Shown one piece after another: positions 61,356 through 64,000 of a DNA stretch of 64,000 nt. The DNA lies in contig NZ_WNZW01000001.1 of assembly GCF_009725165.1 (NCBI RefSeq), forward strand, positions 806,001 to 870,000, read 5' to 3'. The translations under genes and the position numbers were made by a program. The stretch's first letter is position 1. Every line of letters starts with the position of its first letter. The notes beneath the pieces were generated by a model. It was not told the origin of the DNA. It ran no database searches and saw only the letters and a program-made list of their open reading frames with translations. This stretch comes from Paenibacillus woosongensis. GTDB taxonomy: Bacteria; Bacillota; Bacilli; Paenibacillales; Paenibacillaceae.

Positions 61356-61576
61356 GACATGTATCCTCCTATAGCCCATGCATTTTTCCAGTTCTTTACG
61401 ATCATTTCTATTTAAGGTAACCATTCGCTCTAATCTTGTCAATAACAAGAAAGCACCTTCGTCTTCTAGTGAGTAACGATTGCTGCTGATCGAAAGTGAT
61501 GAACCACGACACCCGCAGCGCCGGGTCGTGAGAACGTGGCCCGAGGCTGAAACGCGAGACAAAACGTGAGACCCAA

Positions 61577-61650
61577 ACACGAGACCAAGATACAAGACCC
61601 ACACGAGACCAAGATACGAGACCAAGATACAAGACCCACACGAGACCAGG
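61577..61650. repeat. Minisatellite, unit about 24 bp
   Basis: Unit ACACGAGACCAAGATACAAG plus ACCC at 61577-61600; a second unit at 61601-61637 carries an internal 13-bp duplication of GAGACCAAGATAC; a third, partial unit starts at 61638. Read on minus it gives a Val/Leu/Trp repeat in one frame, considered non-coding. Confidence 0.8.
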
Positions 61651-61843
61651 ACATGAGACTGAAACTAACATAGACCATAACTAAGTCGCGACTGGATCGA
61701 GAATGTGACATAGAACGAGTACTGTGGTTGGTTTTAACGATTCTCACGATCACTATTTTTCCGAAAATAGCCTCTGTCAGAATCTAACGAAACCAGGGAA
61801 CGCTATTTCAGTCTTTATTACTCTAAACAGTAGATAAACCGTA

Positions 61844-61868
61844 AAATAGCGTCGCTGACAACCGTTAG
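61844..61868. repeat. Degenerate dispersed intergenic element (copy 3 core)
   Basis: AAATAGCGTCGCTGACAACC followed by GTTAG has the same order of blocks (AAATAGCG, CTG, CCGTTAG) as 14390-14414. Nearby 61769-61810 holds further scraps (AAAATAGCCTCTGTCAG, CTAACGAAA). Confidence 0.4.
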
Positions 61869-62090
61869 ATGTAAAATAAGCGCAAATTGGTACAAATAAC
61901 GTGGATGGGAGTCGTTAGACTCAACTCAGGATACCGGGCTGACCGGATGACCGACTTCCGGGGCTAACAAGCTTACGAGCGAATAGCCTCCTTTGGCGTG
62001 CGTGGTCGGATCGTCCACGTAAACGAACCCTCGACCTTATGCTGCCACACTTGCTAAACAAGCTTCAGCGACCAAGAAAACAAGCCAAAA

Positions 62091-62108
62091 GGACGCCTGC
62101 CGGCGTCC
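62091..62108 (-). terminator. Terminator of the SLH nucleotidase gene
   Basis: GGACGCC / GGCGTCC 7-bp stem with a 4-nt loop; on the minus strand TTTTGGCTTGTTTTCTT follows. It is 48 bp past the stop codon. Confidence 0.8.
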
Positions 62109-62155
62109 TCTGGTGGTCCAATCCTATGTGCTACCTCCCCACTTGGTTCCGTTCC

Positions 62156-64000
62156 TTATGCCTCATCCACAAATCCAAGCTCTCGGAGCAATTTCAGCAA
62201 GATCACTGCAGCTTGGGCGCGGGTTACCTTTCCTTGAGCATCGAAATTTCCCTGCGGATCGCCCTTCACCATACCACGGTCCGCCAGATAGGCAGCGCCG
62301 GGGATCGCCCAGGCAGGAATCGCGTGTTGATCCTTAAATACCGCCAAAGAGCCCGGTATATTGCTTCCATCGCTGCCGTCCACAAGGCGGAGGGCATGGG
62401 CGACCATTACAGCCATTTCGGCGCGGTTTAGCTCTTGATCCGGATTGAAATGGCCGGATTCATCGCCGGTTACGATCCCATACTGGGCAGCAGAGCCGAT
62501 CTCCGCGGCATGCGGCGTATTTGGGCCGACATCAGCAAATCGGCTATCCCCGATTACTGTAACTGAGGCCAATCCCAGGCTCCGCATCAGCAGAGCTGCA
62601 AATTCGCCTTTGCTCACTGCTTGCCCCGGAGCAAATGTGGAATCATCCGTTCCTTTGGCGATCATTCGCGAAGTCAAGGCCTCGATCGCCTGCTCAGCCC
62701 AATGCCCATGGATATCCGCAAACGTTTTGCGGTATTCCAGCACAGCATAGATGCTGTTGCCGGGGCGTTTGATTTCAAGGGCAGTTCCTTCATTTGTGCG
62801 TATTTTCACCGCAGGCACGAAGAGCAATTCACCAGTCGTTTCATCATATTGAACCGCCGTTAATAGCTTATCGGCAAAATGATCGGGAATGCCGATCGTT
62901 CGGCTGACATAGGTTAACCCGAAATAACTGATCTCCCGTTCCTCGTCTTTCCCGGATAAGGTCACTTTAAAATCAAAGACCGTACCGGGTACGACTCCGG
63001 CCCCCAGATCCGCGGCTTTACCGTTAATCTGCTGCAGCTTCTCTCCTGTGACGGGTGCCAAAATGACATTGATCGAAGCCTCCTGCAAATCCAGCGTGCC
63101 ATTACCGCCCTCTAGCTGCTGTAAACCCAGCACATGCAGCGGAAGACGATAACTTGCTGATGCGGTACGGATGACCATGACGAGGTTCTTGTCTCTAGAG
63201 GATGCTGATGCCAGCGCCTTTGCCTGAAGCGACACCTTCATTGCGTGCAAAGCGGAACTTGATCCGGCAACGTCCTTCTCCTCCGCCTGAATAATGATCT
63301 CACGGTTCCCTTGCTCGGCGGCTGCCAAAGCAGCTTCAACGTCAGACAGCTGCGCGGTAATCCGAATCATTTCCGTGCCGTCCGCTGCGATTTCTTTTGT
63401 CCGCTGCAGCTGATCGCCAGACAGCATATTCGCTCCCTGACTGCCGTTTCCGCTGGCGCCGTGTTCCTTACCCGGCTCATTCTTGCCATTTCCTTGGCTC
63501 CCGCCGGCGGCGTTGCTGCCCCCACCAGCATTGCCGCCGCCAGCATTGCCAGACCCGCTGCCATTTCCAGGTTTGCTCTCCGGCTTCGCTTGTTCAACAA
63601 TACGCCCTTCTACCCGGGGATGGACCGTCCCTCCCTGCTGCTCCACATGCTCCATAAAGATCTCATAGTCGGGATACCCGAGATCCTCATGGTACGCGCC
63701 AAGCGCAACCGCCTCGGCAAAGGAAGCATAACCGTCTCCCCCGTTGGCCACGAAGCTGTTGGTTGCCAAGCGGTAAATCGCAGACTCATTCAGCGGAATG
63801 TACCGCTCACCATTTTGAATCTGGATATCATACACTTTGCTGCCAGCCGGAGCTTTCGAATCCCACTTGAACTTCATGCCGGCGACCTGCGGAAATTTAC
63901 CCGGCAGATCGGCAAGCTTGGCGCCGCTTACGCCATTCTCCAGTCCATCCTTAAGCTGTTTGCCGGTCACATCCAAAATATACAGCGTGTTGCCAAACGG
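62156..64000 (-). CDS. SLH-anchored 5'-nucleotidase (5' truncated by window)
   Basis: The frame is open to the window edge (first visible residues PFGNTLYILDVTGKQLKDGL), so the metallophosphatase domain lies outside. Visible: the 5'-nucleotidase C-terminal substrate-binding domain (about 140 residues: DIQIQNGERYIPLNE, YRLATNSFVANGGDGYASFA), a Gly/Asn/Ser linker (about 63430-63590), a beta-rich pre-SLH domain, and three SLH repeats (FADIHGHWAEQAIEALTSRM, FADVGPNTPHAAEI, FKDQHAIPAWAIPGAAYLAD). It should hydrolyse extracellular nucleotides at the cell wall for phosphate and nucleoside recovery. The pre-SLH region resembles that of the subtilase at the other end of the window. Confidence 0.9.
   Translation of the reverse strand, partial: PFGNTLYILDVTGKQLKDGLENGVSGAKLADLPGKFPQVAGMKFKWDSKAPAGSKVYDIQIQNGERYIPLNESAIYRLATNSFVANGGDGYASFAEAVALGAYHEDLGYPDYEIFMEHVEQQGGTVHPRVEGRIVEQAKPESKPGNGSGSGNAGGGNAGGGSNAAGGSQGNGKNEPGKEHGASGNGSQGANMLSGDQLQRTKEIAADGTEMIRITAQLSDVEAALAAAEQGNREIIIQAEEKDVAGSSSALHAMKVSLQAKALASASSRDKNLVMVIRTASASYRLPLHVLGLQQLEGGNGTLDLQEASINVILAPVTGEKLQQINGKAADLGAGVVPGTVFDFKVTLSGKDEEREISYFGLTYVSRTIGIPDHFADKLLTAVQYDETTGELLFVPAVKIRTNEGTALEIKRPGNSIYAVLEYRKTFADIHGHWAEQAIEALTSRMIAKGTDDSTFAPGQAVSKGEFAALLMRSLGLASVTVIGDSRFADVGPNTPHAAEIGSAAQYGIVTGDESGHFNPDQELNRAEMAVMVAHALRLVDGSDGSNIPGSLAVFKDQHAIPAWAIPGAAYLADRGMVKGDPQGNFDAQGKVTRAQAAVILLKLLRELGFVDEA

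Larger units (their letters stand above)
61356..62155. other. Gene-free stretch with tandem repeats
   Basis: 800 bp: a 24-bp minisatellite (61577-61650), a degenerate copy of the dispersed intergenic element (61755-61870), and a terminator (62091-62108) belonging to the SLH nucleotidase gene. No supported gene on either strand. Confidence 0.6.

Noticed and set aside
61577..61650. CRISPR-like array
   Set aside because: Repeats are head to tail without unique spacers and no cas genes are present.
61408..61753. Minus-strand frames with Val/Trp/Leu repeats upstream of the lipoprotein
   Set aside because: They are translations of the minisatellite; the lipoprotein has its own ribosome site and signal peptide at 61355.

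Overview
The window looks like a Bacillota chromosome, most likely Paenibacillus. Supports: strong GGAGG ribosome sites with frequent TTG/GTG starts, two cell-surface proteins ending in three SLH domains, YesM/YesN-type two-component pairs beside sugar ABC transporters, many AraC regulators, a consensus CcpA cre site, and a dense set of plant-polysaccharide genes. The genus call is an inference from gene content.

Layout. (1) 1-4.2 kb: 3' part of an SLH-anchored subtilase and an L,D-transpeptidase. (2) 4.7-14.1 kb: a GH2 beta-mannosidase divergent from a CUT1 sugar ABC transporter (binding protein, two permeases) in an operon with its YesM/YesN two-component system; a cre box lies before the operon. 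(3) 14.6-21.3 kb: AraC regulator, GH27 alpha-galactosidase, a second AraC regulator divergent from a GH2 beta-galactosidase. With the mannosidase these suit galactomannan and galactan side-chain use. (4) 21.4-42.2 kb: a pectin island. The minus strand carries two paralogous solute-binding lipoproteins, two permeases, GH105, GH28, an acyl esterase, pectinesterase and a truncated GH43. The plus strand carries a membrane-bound AraC sensor-regulator, a LacI regulator, uxaB-uxaA-uxaC, an esterase, a rhamnogalacturonan acetylesterase and a TIM-barrel isomerase, closed by a strong terminator. Polymer is de-esterified and cut outside, oligomers are imported, GH105 trims them, and the uxa genes turn galacturonate into KDG.

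(5) 42.2-59.5 kb, all minus strand except an unplaced RNA, is the most unusual region: a polymorphic-toxin locus built on VgrG-like spike proteins in a Gram-positive. The intact block (59.5 to 52.2 kb) encodes a VgrG-like hub, a pentapeptide-repeat protein, an Imm11-like protein, a possible DcrB/Eag-type chaperone, a DUF4280 PAAR-like tip, and a 925-residue VgrG-like carrier ending in a charged helix and a CdiA-type PD-(D/E)xK nuclease, followed by a small zinc-ribbon protein (likely immunity). Downstream lies an array of orphan toxin ends and immunity genes: an HExxH metallopeptidase, two HE..ES/AHD toxins, a deaminase with Imm3, a duplicated decaying immunity gene, and a coiled-coil gene with an amber codon. 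Two orphan toxin ends keep the carrier's junction (EGT-P/G-K), one still has a carrier scrap, and four copies of a terminator-bearing leader repeat separate the modules. The array is split by a decayed IS110 element and a serine-recombinase remnant; beside the latter is about 350 nt of unassigned, strongly structured sequence that may be a non-coding RNA.

(6) 59.7-64 kb: PAP2 phosphatase, a secreted lipoprotein, and the 3' part of an SLH-anchored 5'-nucleotidase.

No tRNA, rRNA or CRISPR array was seen.
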